Part shown: positions 1-6,668 of the stretch, piece after piece
How positions within the stretch are numbered: position 1 is the stretch's first letter
Layout: the number at the start of each line of letters is the position of its first letter
Source of the DNA: Hyphomicrobiales bacterium
GTDB taxonomy: Bacteria > Pseudomonadota > Alphaproteobacteria > Rhizobiales > Aestuariivirgaceae
NCBI GenBank assembly: GCA_023266715.1
Contig: JAHFPK010000056.1
Coordinates: 1-12,192 of the forward strand
Direction: 5' to 3'
DNA: 12,192 nt
Notes under the pieces: model-generated
Seen by the model: only the letters and a program-made list of their open reading frames with translations
What the model was told of the DNA's origin: nothing
Database searches by the model: none
Made by a program: the position numbers and the translations under genes

Positions 1-43
1 TAAATATCTAGACTTGAACTGCATTAGAAGTTAGACTAAATTT

Positions 44-85
44 TACATAAGTAATAAAACTTATGTATGTAACTGTACTTAAGTA
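44..85. promoter_or_regulatory. Candidate operator: two AT-rich dyads upstream of frcB
   Basis: Seen directly: a perfect inverted repeat, TACATAAGT (44-52) and ACTTATGTA (59-67), separated by 6 bases, followed by a perfect 10-bp palindrome TACTTAAGTA (76-85). The half-site ACTTATGTA (59-67) recurs almost exactly as ACTTAAGTA (77-85), 18 bp further on, and the two dyad centres are 25 bp apart. A weak sigma70-like pair lies just upstream (TTGAAC 14-19, TAAATT 37-42, 17-bp spacer, each 4/6 to consensus), which would place the dyads over or just after the transcription start. Inference: binding sites of a sugar-responsive repressor or activator of the frc operon. The regulator gene is not in the window and I cannot assign the family from the motif. 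Confidence 0.45.
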
Positions 86-121
86 TGCCCAAACTAGGGC
101 GTGTTCCATGGGAGGATCATT

Positions 122-1147
122 GTGAAGACAATTCTGAAATCTGCCGTTGCGGCAGCTGCCTTGCTCAGCTTTGCAAGTATTACACCGGCACTGTCTGCGG
201 GCGTTGGCGCCTGCCTAATTACTAAGGAAGACGCCAACCCTTTCTTCGTCAAGATGAAGGAAGGTGCGACCGCCAAGGCCGCTGAACTCGGCGTCGACTT
301 CAAGGCCTACGCCGGCAAGCAGGAGGGCGACACCGAAGGCCAAGTGGCAGCCGTTGAAACCTGCATCGCTGACGGCGTCAAGGGCATTCTCATCACACCA
401 TCCGACACCAAGGCCATGGTGCCGTCCATCAAGAAGGCCCGTGACGCCGGCATCCTCGTGATCGCCCTCGACACGCCGCTTGATCCAATCGAAGCCGCTG
501 ACCAGACCATGGCCACCGACAACTTCGAAGCCGGCCGCCTGATCGGCGCCTATGCCGCTGCCAAATTGGGCGACAAGGCTAAGGACGCCGTAATCGGCTT
601 CCTCGACATCAACGCGAGCCAGCCTACCGTCGACGTCTTACGCGACCAGGGTTTCATGGCGGGCTTTGGCATCGACGTGAAGGATGTCAAGGTGATCGGT
701 GACGAAGTTGATCCACGTATCGTCGGCCACGATTATACCAACGGCAATTCAGAAGGCGGCCGCAAGGCCATGGAAAACCTTCTGCAGATCAATCCGAACA
801 TCAACGTGATCCACACGATCAACGAGCCCGCAGCCGCCGGCGCCTATGAAGCCCTGAAGGCCGTCGGCAAGGAAAAAGATGTTCTGATCATGTCGGTCGA
901 CGGCGGCTGCCCGGGCGTAAAGAACGTTGCCGAAGGCATCATCGGCGGCACCTCGCAGCAATATCCTCTGCTGATGGCAGCAATGGGAATTGAAGCGATC
1001 AAGAAGTTCGCTGATACCGGCGAAAAGCCAGGCGTCACCGAAGGCAAGAACTTCTTCGATACCGGTGTTGCGTTGATCACTGACAGTCCGGTCGATGGCG
1101 TTCCTTCGATCGACACCAAGGAAGGCCTCGCCAAGTGCTGGGGTTGA
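122..1147 (+). CDS. frcB: Sugar (fructose-type) ABC transporter substrate-binding protein
   Basis: A 341-residue periplasmic binding protein of the LacI-like type I fold (Peripla_BP_4 group). It captures a sugar, probably fructose, and delivers it to FrcC/FrcA. Residues 1-26 form a classical signal peptide: Lys at positions 2 and 6, an Ala/Leu-rich core, and cleavage expected after ALSA. The mature protein opens with the usual ligand-pocket segment (TKEDANPFF); the hinge-side segments TINEPAAAGAYEAL and SVDGGCPG are typical. The C-terminal AKCWG ending matches rhizobial FrcB as I recall it. I chose the GTG at 122 because GGGAGGA (110-116) lies 5 bases upstream and the signal peptide then starts with MK. 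An in-frame GTG at 101 has no such site. First gene of frcBCA-kinase. Family is near certain; fructose as the substrate rests on resemblance and gene order. Confidence 0.9.
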   Translation: MKTILKSAVAAAALLSFASITPALSAGVGACLITKEDANPFFVKMKEGATAKAAELGVDFKAYAGKQEGDTEGQVAAVETCIADGVKGILITPSDTKAMVPSIKKARDAGILVIALDTPLDPIEAADQTMATDNFEAGRLIGAYAAAKLGDKAKDAVIGFLDINASQPTVDVLRDQGFMAGFGIDVKDVKVIGDEVDPRIVGHDYTNGNSEGGRKAMENLLQINPNINVIHTINEPAAAGAYEALKAVGKEKDVLIMSVDGGCPGVKNVAEGIIGGTSQQYPLLMAAMGIEAIKKFADTGEKPGVTEGKNFFDTGVALITDSPVDGVPSIDTKEGLAKCWG

Positions 1148-1158
1148 TCTCAGAATGA

Positions 1159-1180
1159 TTTCAGTGAATGATAACTGAAA
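1159..1180 (+). repeat. Small inverted repeat (hairpin) after frcB
   Basis: TTTCAGT (1159-1165) and ACTGAAA (1174-1180) form a perfect 7-bp stem with an 8-base loop, starting 11 bases after the frcB stop. It sits directly ahead of the stronger G+C-rich hairpin at 1186-1210. A weak A/T-rich stem such as this is unlikely to terminate transcription alone; together the two could protect the 3' end of a processed frcB message. Confidence 0.45.
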
Positions 1181-1185
1181 CACGG

Positions 1186-1211
1186 AAGGGCGGCCCACGT
1201 GGCCGCCTTTT
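1186..1211 (+). terminator. Terminator-like hairpin between frcB and frcC
   Basis: AAGGGCGGCC (1186-1195) pairs with GGCCGCCTTT (1201-1210) around a 5-base loop: a 7-bp perfect G/C core, one G-U pair and two A-T pairs, then a short T run (1208-1211). It lies in the 110-base gap between frcB and frcC. It is known that binding-protein genes of ABC operons are often followed by such a partial terminator or mRNA-stabilising stem, giving more binding protein than membrane components. The short T run suggests incomplete termination, so frcC and frcA are probably still read from the frcB promoter. Confidence 0.6.
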
Positions 1212-1257
1212 CTATGGGTAGACGGCAAAATAGTCGCCGTGGTGGAGGAAATGGGGA

Positions 1258-2319
1258 ATGACCAGCGCACAGGAATTCGAGAAGGCTCTTGATCGGAGCG
1301 ACACCTCAGTCGTCAGCTTCGAGGCTGACCATCGTTCGGCATTGAGTCAGTTGCAGCACTTCCTGCATTCCAGCCAGGCGGCGGTTCCGCTCATTGTGCT
1401 CATTCTTTCGATTGCGGTGTTCGGCATCCTAGTCGGCGGCAAATTTTTCAATCCCTTTTCGCTGACCCTCATTCTGCAACAGGTCGCCATCGTCGGCATC
1501 GTGGGCGCGGCGCAGACGCTGGTCATTCTTACCGCCGGCATCGACCTGTCGGTCGGCGCCGTCATGGTGCTCTCGTCCGTCATCATGGGGCAGTTTACCT
1601 TCCGCTACGGGATCCCAGTTCCCATTTCGATCCTGTGCGGCCTTGCCTGTGGTGCCCTGTGCGGATTCGTCAACGGCTGGCTGGTGGCGTACATGAAACT
1701 GCCGCCTTTCATCGTGACACTTGGCACCTGGCAGGTCTACAGCGCCACCAAGTATCTCTATTCCAAAAACGAGACGATCCGCGGCCAAGACATCGAGGCG
1801 CAAGCTCCGCTGCTGCAACTGTTCGGCACCCAGATCAAAATTGGCGGCGCGGTCTTCACCCTCGGCGTCATCTTCATGGTGCTGCTCGTGGTATTCCTCT
1901 GGTACGTGTTGAACTACACGGCCTGGGGCCGCCGGGTCTATGCGGTGGGTGACGACCCCGAAGCGGCGGAACTTTCCGGCATCCGCGTCAATCGAATGCT
2001 GATAACGGTCTACACGATCTCCGGTCTCATCTGCGGGTTCGCGGGCTGGGTCTTGATTGGCCGCACCGGCTCGGTCGCTCCAACCGCTGGCGAATTCGCC
2101 AACATCGAATCGATCACCGCCGTGGTGATCGGCGGCATCTCGCTGTTCGGTGGCCGCGGGTCGGTCCTCGGCATGATCTTCGGCGGCCTCATCGTTGGCG
2201 TATTCTCGCTGGGTCTGCGCCTCCTCGGCACCGATCCGCAGTGGACCTATTTCTTGATCGGCGTTCTCATCATCGGCGCTGTAGCCATTGACCAATGGAT
2301 CAGAAAGGTTTCGGGATAA
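1258..2319 (+). CDS. frcC: Sugar (fructose-type) ABC transporter permease
   Basis: A 353-residue inner-membrane permease of the RbsC/BPD_transp_2 family that forms the translocation channel. It has a roughly 40-residue hydrophilic cytoplasmic N-terminus, then about eight to ten hydrophobic segments (for example around 41-60, 69-93, 119-142, 195-219, 244-264, 303-322 and 329-345). The family block TAGIDLSVGAVMVLSS (about 92-107) and the ATPase-contact loop GDDPEAAELSGIRVNRM (about 231-247) are both present. The ATG at 1258 is supported by GGAGGA (1244-1249) 8 bases upstream. It follows frcB across a gap holding two hairpins and is separated from the frcA start by only 5 bases. FrcC identity follows from the neighbouring frcB and frcA; family assignment alone would say sugar permease. 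Confidence 0.92.
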   Translation: MTSAQEFEKALDRSDTSVVSFEADHRSALSQLQHFLHSSQAAVPLIVLILSIAVFGILVGGKFFNPFSLTLILQQVAIVGIVGAAQTLVILTAGIDLSVGAVMVLSSVIMGQFTFRYGIPVPISILCGLACGALCGFVNGWLVAYMKLPPFIVTLGTWQVYSATKYLYSKNETIRGQDIEAQAPLLQLFGTQIKIGGAVFTLGVIFMVLLVVFLWYVLNYTAWGRRVYAVGDDPEAAELSGIRVNRMLITVYTISGLICGFAGWVLIGRTGSVAPTAGEFANIESITAVVIGGISLFGGRGSVLGMIFGGLIVGVFSLGLRLLGTDPQWTYFLIGVLIIGAVAIDQWIRKVSG

Positions 2320-2324
2320 TCGCC

Positions 2325-3128
2325 ATGGCCAAGAAAGCAAAAACAGCCGATCGCGTTCCGCTCCTCACCGCCCGCGGCCTTGTCAAACGCTATGGCCGCG
2401 TAACGGCCTTGGACAATGCGGATTTTGATCTCTATCCCGGCGAAATTCTGGGCGTGATCGGCGACAACGGGGCCGGAAAATCAACCCTGATCAAGGCAAT
2501 CTGCGGCGCTGTCCTGCCCGATGAGGGCGAGATCAAGCTCGATGGCAAGACGCTGCATTTCAAGTCGCCCATGGAAGCCCGTAATGCCGGCATTGAGACC
2601 GTCTATCAGAATCTCGCCCTATCGCCGGCACTTTCCATTGCCGACAATATGTTTCTCGGACGCGAAATCCGCAAACCAGGCTTCCTCGGAAAATTCTTCC
2701 GCATGCTTGACCGGCGCACCATGGAAAAGCGTGCCCGCGACAAGCTGACGGAACTTGGCCTTCTTACCATTCAGAACATCAGCCAGGCCGTTGAAACCCT
2801 CTCCGGCGGCCAGCGCCAGGGCGTGGCCGTCGCTCGCGCTGCGGCCTTCGGTTCCAAGCTCGTCATCATGGACGAGCCCACCGCCGCTCTCGGCGTGAAG
2901 GAATCGCGTCGCGTGCTGGAACTGATCCTCGACGTGAAGCGCCGGGGCCTGCCCATTGTCTTGATCTCGCACAACATGCCCCATGTCTTCGAAGTGGCTG
3001 ACCGCATCCACATTCACCGCCTTGGCCGGCGCCTGTGCGTGATCGATCCAAAGCAATACACGATGTCGGATGCGGTGGCCTTCATGACCGGCGCAAAAAT
3101 GCCGCCAGCCGAGCTGCTGTCCGCCTAG
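2325..3128 (+). CDS. frcA: Sugar (fructose-type) ABC transporter ATP-binding protein
   Basis: A 267-residue cytoplasmic ATPase that powers uptake through FrcC. All nucleotide-binding motifs are visible: Walker A GDNGAGKST (46-54), Q-loop Gln95 (YQNLAL), signature LSGGQRQG (159-166), Walker B LVIMDEPTAALG (179-190) with catalytic Glu184, and switch His216 (ISHNMPH). Unlike RbsA-type sugar ATPases, which fuse two such domains in about 500 residues, this is a single-domain version, as is usual for FrcA; it would work as a homodimer. I chose the ATG at 2325 (weak CGGGA at 2312-2316, 8 bases upstream) over the in-frame ATG at 2295, which lies inside frcC, lacks a ribosome binding site and only adds ten unrelated residues. 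Confidence 0.92.
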   Translation: MAKKAKTADRVPLLTARGLVKRYGRVTALDNADFDLYPGEILGVIGDNGAGKSTLIKAICGAVLPDEGEIKLDGKTLHFKSPMEARNAGIETVYQNLALSPALSIADNMFLGREIRKPGFLGKFFRMLDRRTMEKRARDKLTELGLLTIQNISQAVETLSGGQRQGVAVARAAAFGSKLVIMDEPTAALGVKESRRVLELILDVKRRGLPIVLISHNMPHVFEVADRIHIHRLGRRLCVIDPKQYTMSDAVAFMTGAKMPPAELLSA

Positions 3129-3185
3129 GAGATCCTTAGTTCCCCTTGCATCACGAAATAGCCGAACCAACAAAGGGAGAGCCAA

Positions 3186-4391
3186 ATGGCGCTCGTAATG
3201 GGATTGAACAGCGGATCGTCTTTCGATGGTATTGATGTGGTGCTTGTTGAGATCGTCAATGGCCGTGATGGCTACCCGGCGCGGCCCAAATTTATTCGCG
3301 GCACCAGTTATGACTGGCCGGGACCCGTGGCCGGAATTGTGCTTCGCTCTTTCGAGAACAAGGTCTCGCTGTTTGAGTTCTGCCGCTTGAATTATTTAGC
3401 TGGAGCCGTTTACGCCGAATCGGCGCGGGCCCTTATGCGCGACGCAGGCATCAAGCCCGGTGAACTGGAAGTCATTGGTTTCGACGGCCAGACAATCTAT
3501 CAGGAACCTCCAGTTCACGCCCGGCTGCACGATTTTGATGATGGTGAAAATCTGGTCGGCCGCTGGCTCGATGGGCCCTATGGCTGCGGTTTGCAAATCG
3601 GCGAACCCGCAATCGTGGCGGCCGCCTGCGAAACGCCTGCGGTTACCCATTTCCGCACCATGGACCATGCGCTGGGAGGCACGGGCGCACCGCTCATGCA
3701 GTATCTCGACTATGTGGCTTTCCGGGACATCGGTCCCATTCTCACGCTCAACATCGGCGGCATCGCCAATTGCCAGCTTGCCCACCCTGACCGCGCCAAA
3801 ATGATGGCCTTCGATACGGGGCCCGGCAATGTGATGATAGATCACGTGATGCGCGCCCTGTTTGGCAAGCCCTATGACAAGAACGGCGACGTGGCGCGCA
3901 GTGGCAAAGTTGATCAGGCCCTGATGCAAAAACTCAAGGAGCATGATTTCTTCAAGCGCCCGGTTCCGCGCAGTGCCTGGCGCCTTGATTTCGGCTCATC
4001 CTATGCCGACTGGATTCTGGCTGATTATAGCCATTTGTCCAAGGCAGACATGCTGGCAACCATGACGGAGTTTGCGGCCTATGCTATTACCCGCTCGATC
4101 ACCGACAACGTCAAGACGATTGCCGAGATCAAGGTGATCATGGCAAGTGGCGGCGGTACCCGCAATTCATATCTGATGGAGCGGCTGAAGGATTACATGC
4201 CGAAGGGCCTGCGCCTGACGACATCCAATGAGTTCGGAATTCCACCCCAGTTCAAGGAAGCCATAAAATTCGCAACTCTTGCCCACGCCACGGTGAACCA
4301 TCTCGCCAACAACATTCCGGCGGCATCGGGCGCTGTGAAATTCGGAATTCTCGGTAAACTTGTTCAACCACCGCGTTTGGCCAAGGCCTGA
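3186..4391 (+). CDS. anmK: AnmK-family sugar kinase (anhydro-N-acetylmuramic acid kinase-like)
   Basis: A 401-residue cytoplasmic kinase of the AnmK family (ASKHA fold). Canonical AnmK cleaves the 1,6-anhydro bond of anhydro-MurNAc with ATP to give MurNAc-6-phosphate in cell-wall recycling. Seen here: an N-terminal phosphate-loop motif GLNSGSSFDGID (6-17; usually MSGTSxDGxD), LNIGGIAN (188-195), FDTGPGN (209-215) with Asp210 as the likely catalytic base, GGGTRN (322-327), and KEAIKFATLAH (357-367). Several positions differ from the family as I recall it: DGQT for HGQT (100-103), THFRTMDHALGGTGAPL around 154-170 where ADFRxxDIAxGGQGAPL is usual, and PRSAW for PKSTG (261-265). It is also longer than the usual ~370 residues. 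A strong AAGGGAG (3174-3180) precedes it, 57 bases after frcA, so it is probably the last gene of the sugar operon. No murQ or murP is nearby. The substrate may be the imported sugar or a derivative; this is unproven. Confidence 0.8.
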   Translation: MALVMGLNSGSSFDGIDVVLVEIVNGRDGYPARPKFIRGTSYDWPGPVAGIVLRSFENKVSLFEFCRLNYLAGAVYAESARALMRDAGIKPGELEVIGFDGQTIYQEPPVHARLHDFDDGENLVGRWLDGPYGCGLQIGEPAIVAAACETPAVTHFRTMDHALGGTGAPLMQYLDYVAFRDIGPILTLNIGGIANCQLAHPDRAKMMAFDTGPGNVMIDHVMRALFGKPYDKNGDVARSGKVDQALMQKLKEHDFFKRPVPRSAWRLDFGSSYADWILADYSHLSKADMLATMTEFAAYAITRSITDNVKTIAEIKVIMASGGGTRNSYLMERLKDYMPKGLRLTTSNEFGIPPQFKEAIKFATLAHATVNHLANNIPAASGAVKFGILGKLVQPPRLAKA

Positions 4392-4403
4392 CGGCGCCGC
4401 ACC

Positions 4404-5042
4404 CTAGCGAAGTACCTTGTAGGCGTGGAACCAGTCGTTCCTGGCAAAGCCCGGAATGCACCAGAGGATGCAGAGGGGTTCAATGGCGCGGGCACCTTCT
4501 GCACCTCCCATGTCTTCAATCTCCCAGCCAAATTGATCGAGAATTCCGGCCACTGTCTTCTTTGCAGCCGCGTTATTGCCGGCGATAAACATCGAAGGCT
4601 TGCCATCCTTGAACTGCGGATTGACCATCGTCGCCGCCCCCACCGAGTTGAATGCCTTGACGAAATGGGCCTCGGCAAATTGTTTCTGCAGTTGCTCCAT
4701 CAGCGAGCCGTCGAGGTTGGTGAAATATTTGAGAACGCCGTTCTCCGGCGGTGCATCAGCGAGTGGGTTGGTGGCATCAATGACTGTTTTGCCCGCAAGA
4801 TTTTCGGCCCCGGCCGCTTCCAGGGCTTTTGCGGCAACCGCCCCCTTGACCGCCAGAACCACGACCTCTCCGAATTTGGCAGCGTCGGCAAAACGTCCGA
4901 TTTTCGCTTTTGGATTGGCTGTGGCAAAATCGCTGAGCTTTCCCGTCTCGCGTGTCCCGAGAGTGACCTCATGACCGTGTTTCAGAAAGCCTGCGGCAAG
5001 CGTCTTGGCGACCTCGCCCGATCCAATGATACCAATTCTCAT
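4404..5042 (-). CDS. NAD(P)-binding oxidoreductase, F420-dependent NADP reductase-like family
   Basis: A 212-residue soluble Rossmann-fold protein. The N-terminus MRIGIIGSGEVAKTLA is a classic dinucleotide site (GSGEVA, 7-12), followed by HEVTLGTRE (23-31), where the basic residues after the second strand favour NADP(H). VVLAVKG (61-67), VIDATNPL (87-94), VKAFNSVGA (128-136) and the C-terminal ARAIEPLCILW (184-194) fit the family annotated as NADPH-dependent F420 reductase-like. Bacteria of this group usually lack F420, so the real substrate is unknown. I chose the ATG at 5042 because GGGAG (5051-5055 on the complement) lies 8 bases upstream and the Rossmann motif begins at once. The in-frame ATG at 5078 has no ribosome binding site. 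Its RBS falls in a hairpin (5051-5085). The stop lies 12 bases from the convergent kinase stop. Confidence 0.82.
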   Translation of the reverse strand: MRIGIIGSGEVAKTLAAGFLKHGHEVTLGTRETGKLSDFATANPKAKIGRFADAAKFGEVVVLAVKGAVAAKALEAAGAENLAGKTVIDATNPLADAPPENGVLKYFTNLDGSLMEQLQKQFAEAHFVKAFNSVGAATMVNPQFKDGKPSMFIAGNNAAAKKTVAGILDQFGWEIEDMGGAEGARAIEPLCILWCIPGFARNDWFHAYKVLR

Positions 5043-5050
5043 TTTTGTAA

Positions 5051-5085
5051 CTCCCAGAGTTTCTAATCTCCAATTCATCTGGGAG
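5051..5085 (-). promoter_or_regulatory. Hairpin sequestering the RBS of the 4404-5042 oxidoreductase
   Basis: CTCCCAGA (5051-5058) and TCTGGGAG (5078-5085) are perfect 8-base inverted repeats with a 19-base loop. Read on the minus strand, the downstream arm TCTGGGAG contains the Shine-Dalgarno GGGAG that serves the ATG at 5042, so the stem would hide the ribosome binding site if the transcript starts upstream of 5085. Inference: translational control (conditional opening), or a DNA operator. The long loop makes the stem only moderately stable. Confidence 0.45.
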
Positions 5086-5120
5086 CAGGGCCTGGCCTTT
5101 GCAAGGCGAACCCGCGGAGG

Positions 5121-5834
5121 TCACAACTTCCTGGCTTCGTAGGCCAGTTTTGAAAATCTCTCACGCAGGGCGCCAGCACTGAAAACCGGCGTGTTAAAAT
5201 CTATGCGAAGGCTTTGCTCATGAAGGCCCAGGTCAGCCCCATCAGGATCGATCGCAAGGACCTGCCAGGGCCCAGGCGGCGCCCGCAGAATTTTGGTGGC
5301 ATAGAGGTGAATTGTCTCCGCATGGTCCCGGTTCATGTGCTCAAGCGCTGAAGTTTCCAGCGCTTCCATTTCCGTTGCAGGCGGAAACACCTCTTCAGGC
5401 GTAAGCGTTTCAATCCGGCCAAATCCGGCAACCCCATGAATATTTGCCGGCATCAACCGCCAGAAAGAGAAATCGGCAAAATCCGCATACATGGCAGCTT
5501 CCGGGTGCCGTGCAAAGTAGCGCCGCCGCAAGTCCCTATTCTCGACCTGCTCAAAACGCCCCAACACCGTAACCCGCGGCCCCACCAGCGCATCGCCTTT
5601 GGCAGGCAATTCACCCGCCAGCACGCTGGCGCGGGCATCGGCCAGCAAATTTTGTGTATGCCAGGCCAATCGCGAGATCAGGATAAGGGGCCAACCCGCC
5701 ACATCGGTTGCGATATTGGCCAAGGAGCCATAGGGCGTCCCATCCCCTTTATTCAGGGTGGAAAGCGAGCAAGTTCTTGCCCGCCGGAGCAACTGGCGCA
5801 TGGCAGTTCCGGAAAAACTAGCTTTTTCAATCAT
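5121..5834 (-). CDS. HugZ-like pyridoxamine 5'-phosphate oxidase-fold protein with C-terminal DUF2470
   Basis: A 237-residue cytoplasmic protein with two parts. Residues about 10-150 form an FMN-binding split-barrel of the pyridoxamine-phosphate-oxidase-related type: ILISRLAWHTQNL (51-63), RVTVLGRFE (87-95) and DFSFWRLMPANIHGVAGFGR (121-140). Residues about 160-235 match the DUF2470/heme-handling domain, with EHMNRDHAETIHLYA (165-179). Family members (HugZ, HutZ) bind or degrade heme and supply iron; some relatives have no proven heme activity, so heme use is inferred. The ATG at 5834 gives the family-like start. It has no clear Shine-Dalgarno, and an in-frame ATG at 5798 would remove the first helix. 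Divergent from chvI across 109 bases, and 78 bases upstream of the minus-strand oxidoreductase, with which it may be co-transcribed. Confidence 0.85.
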   Translation of the reverse strand: MIEKASFSGTAMRQLLRRARTCSLSTLNKGDGTPYGSLANIATDVAGWPLILISRLAWHTQNLLADARASVLAGELPAKGDALVGPRVTVLGRFEQVENRDLRRRYFARHPEAAMYADFADFSFWRLMPANIHGVAGFGRIETLTPEEVFPPATEMEALETSALEHMNRDHAETIHLYATKILRAPPGPWQVLAIDPDGADLGLHEQSLRIDFNTPVFSAGALRERFSKLAYEARKL

Positions 5835-5943
5835 TTAAGTAATGTTACTCACTCGTTGAGCGGCCCGACTTTGCTGTTTGCCACAATTTGTTCTAGTTTC
5901 ATCCTTAGAGGCGCGACAGGATCAACAACGGATGAACAAGAAA
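5835..5943. promoter_or_regulatory. Divergent intergenic region between the hugZ-like gene and chvI
   Basis: This short spacer must hold promoters for both directions. A dyad AGTAATGTTACT (5838-5849) lies immediately upstream of the hugZ-like start codon. A good -35-like hexamer TTGCCA (5878-5883, 5/6 to TTGACA) points toward chvI, but no convincing -10 hexamer is found 16-18 bases on, so the promoter call is weak. AGGA (5918-5921) and GGA (5930-5932) are candidate ribosome binding sites for the two possible chvI starts. Confidence 0.3.
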
Positions 5944-6642
5944 ATGGCAATGATTGCATTGGTAGATGATGATCGCAATATTCTAACCTCGGTGGGCATG
6001 GCACTGGAGGCGGAAGGCTATGCGGTGCAGAAATACAATGACGGTGCCGCCGCACTGCAAGGCCTGCAAGACCAGCCCCCGGACATGGCCATCTTTGATA
6101 TCAAGATGCCCCGCATGGACGGCATGGAATTGTTGCGCCGTATTCGCCAGAAGACCGATCTTCCCGTTATTTTCCTGACCTCCAAGGATGATGAGATCGA
6201 CGAGCTCTTCGGCCTCAAGATGGGCGCCGATGATTTCATTAAGAAGCCCTTTTCGCAACGCCTGCTGGTTGAGCGTGTAAAGGCTGTTCTGCGCCGCGCC
6301 GGCGCCCGTGACGGAACCGTACCGCCAACCGATGCGGCCAAAGTCATTGAGCGCGGCAAGCTTTCCATGGATCCGGACCGTCATTCCTGCACCTGGGATA
6401 CAAGGCCTGTGACCCTCACCGTCACCGAATTTCTCATCCTGCAATCCCTTGCCCAAAGGCCTGGCATTGTAAAAAGCCGCGATGCCTTGATGGATGCGGC
6501 CTATGATGACCAAGTCTATGTGGATGATCGCACCATCGACAGCCATATCAAGCGCCTGCGCAAGAAGTTCAACCAGGTCGATGAAGCCTTCGATGGTATT
6601 GAAACACTCTATGGTGTTGGCTATCGTTTCAAGGAACAATAG
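5944..6642 (+). CDS. chvI: Two-component response regulator ChvI (OmpR family)
   Basis: A 232-residue response regulator that controls envelope, exopolysaccharide, motility and acid-response genes in rhizobia and brucellae after phosphorylation by ChvG. The receiver domain shows VDDDRN (7-12), phospho-acceptor Asp52 (AIFDIKMPRMDG), Thr79 (FLTSK) and Lys101 (KKPFS). The C-terminal winged-helix domain (about 135-230) contains TLTVTEFLIL, the conserved block VDDRTIDSHIKRLRKKF and ETLYGVGYRF. Similarity to S. meliloti ChvI as I recall it is very high throughout. I chose the ATG at 5944 because MAMIALVDDDRN aligns exactly with that start and places the phospho-Asp at 52. An ATG at 5932 with AGGA 10 bases upstream is an equally possible start adding four residues. 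It is 26 bases upstream of chvG. Confidence 0.95.
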   Translation: MAMIALVDDDRNILTSVGMALEAEGYAVQKYNDGAAALQGLQDQPPDMAIFDIKMPRMDGMELLRRIRQKTDLPVIFLTSKDDEIDELFGLKMGADDFIKKPFSQRLLVERVKAVLRRAGARDGTVPPTDAAKVIERGKLSMDPDRHSCTWDTRPVTLTVTEFLILQSLAQRPGIVKSRDALMDAAYDDQVYVDDRTIDSHIKRLRKKFNQVDEAFDGIETLYGVGYRFKEQ

Positions 6643-6668
6643 AATTTCCTCCCGCGTGAGGGTGCGAA

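Noticed and set aside
749..1270. Minus-strand ORF of 173 codons opposite the frcB 3' end and the intergenic hairpins
   Set aside because: It would read through the terminator-like element and has no plausible start signal or family resemblance.
1429..2340. Long antisense ORF opposite frcC (303 codons)
   Set aside because: It lies wholly opposite a well-supported permease, its translation is low-complexity and charged with no recognisable domain, and it has no ribosome binding site. Such mirror ORFs are expected opposite G+C-rich codon-biased genes.
4425..5066. Plus-strand ORF of 213 codons opposite the F420-reductase-like gene
   Set aside because: The minus-strand frame has a clear Rossmann motif, RBS and family match; the plus-strand product shows no family features.
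5089..5109. Possible terminator GCCTT-GCA-AAGGC downstream of the hugZ-like gene on the minus strand
   Set aside because: The stem is 5 bp and is not followed by a T run; it is not convincing as an intrinsic terminator.
5878..5943. Upstream in-frame extension of chvI from 5878
   Set aside because: The extra residues do not resemble ChvI homologues, the start is non-ATG, and it overlaps the probable promoter area; starts at 5932 or 5944 fit better.
6648..6661. Possible hairpin CCTC/GAGG covering the chvG ribosome binding site
   Set aside because: Only 4 base pairs, at most 5 with a wobble pair; too weak to claim as regulatory.
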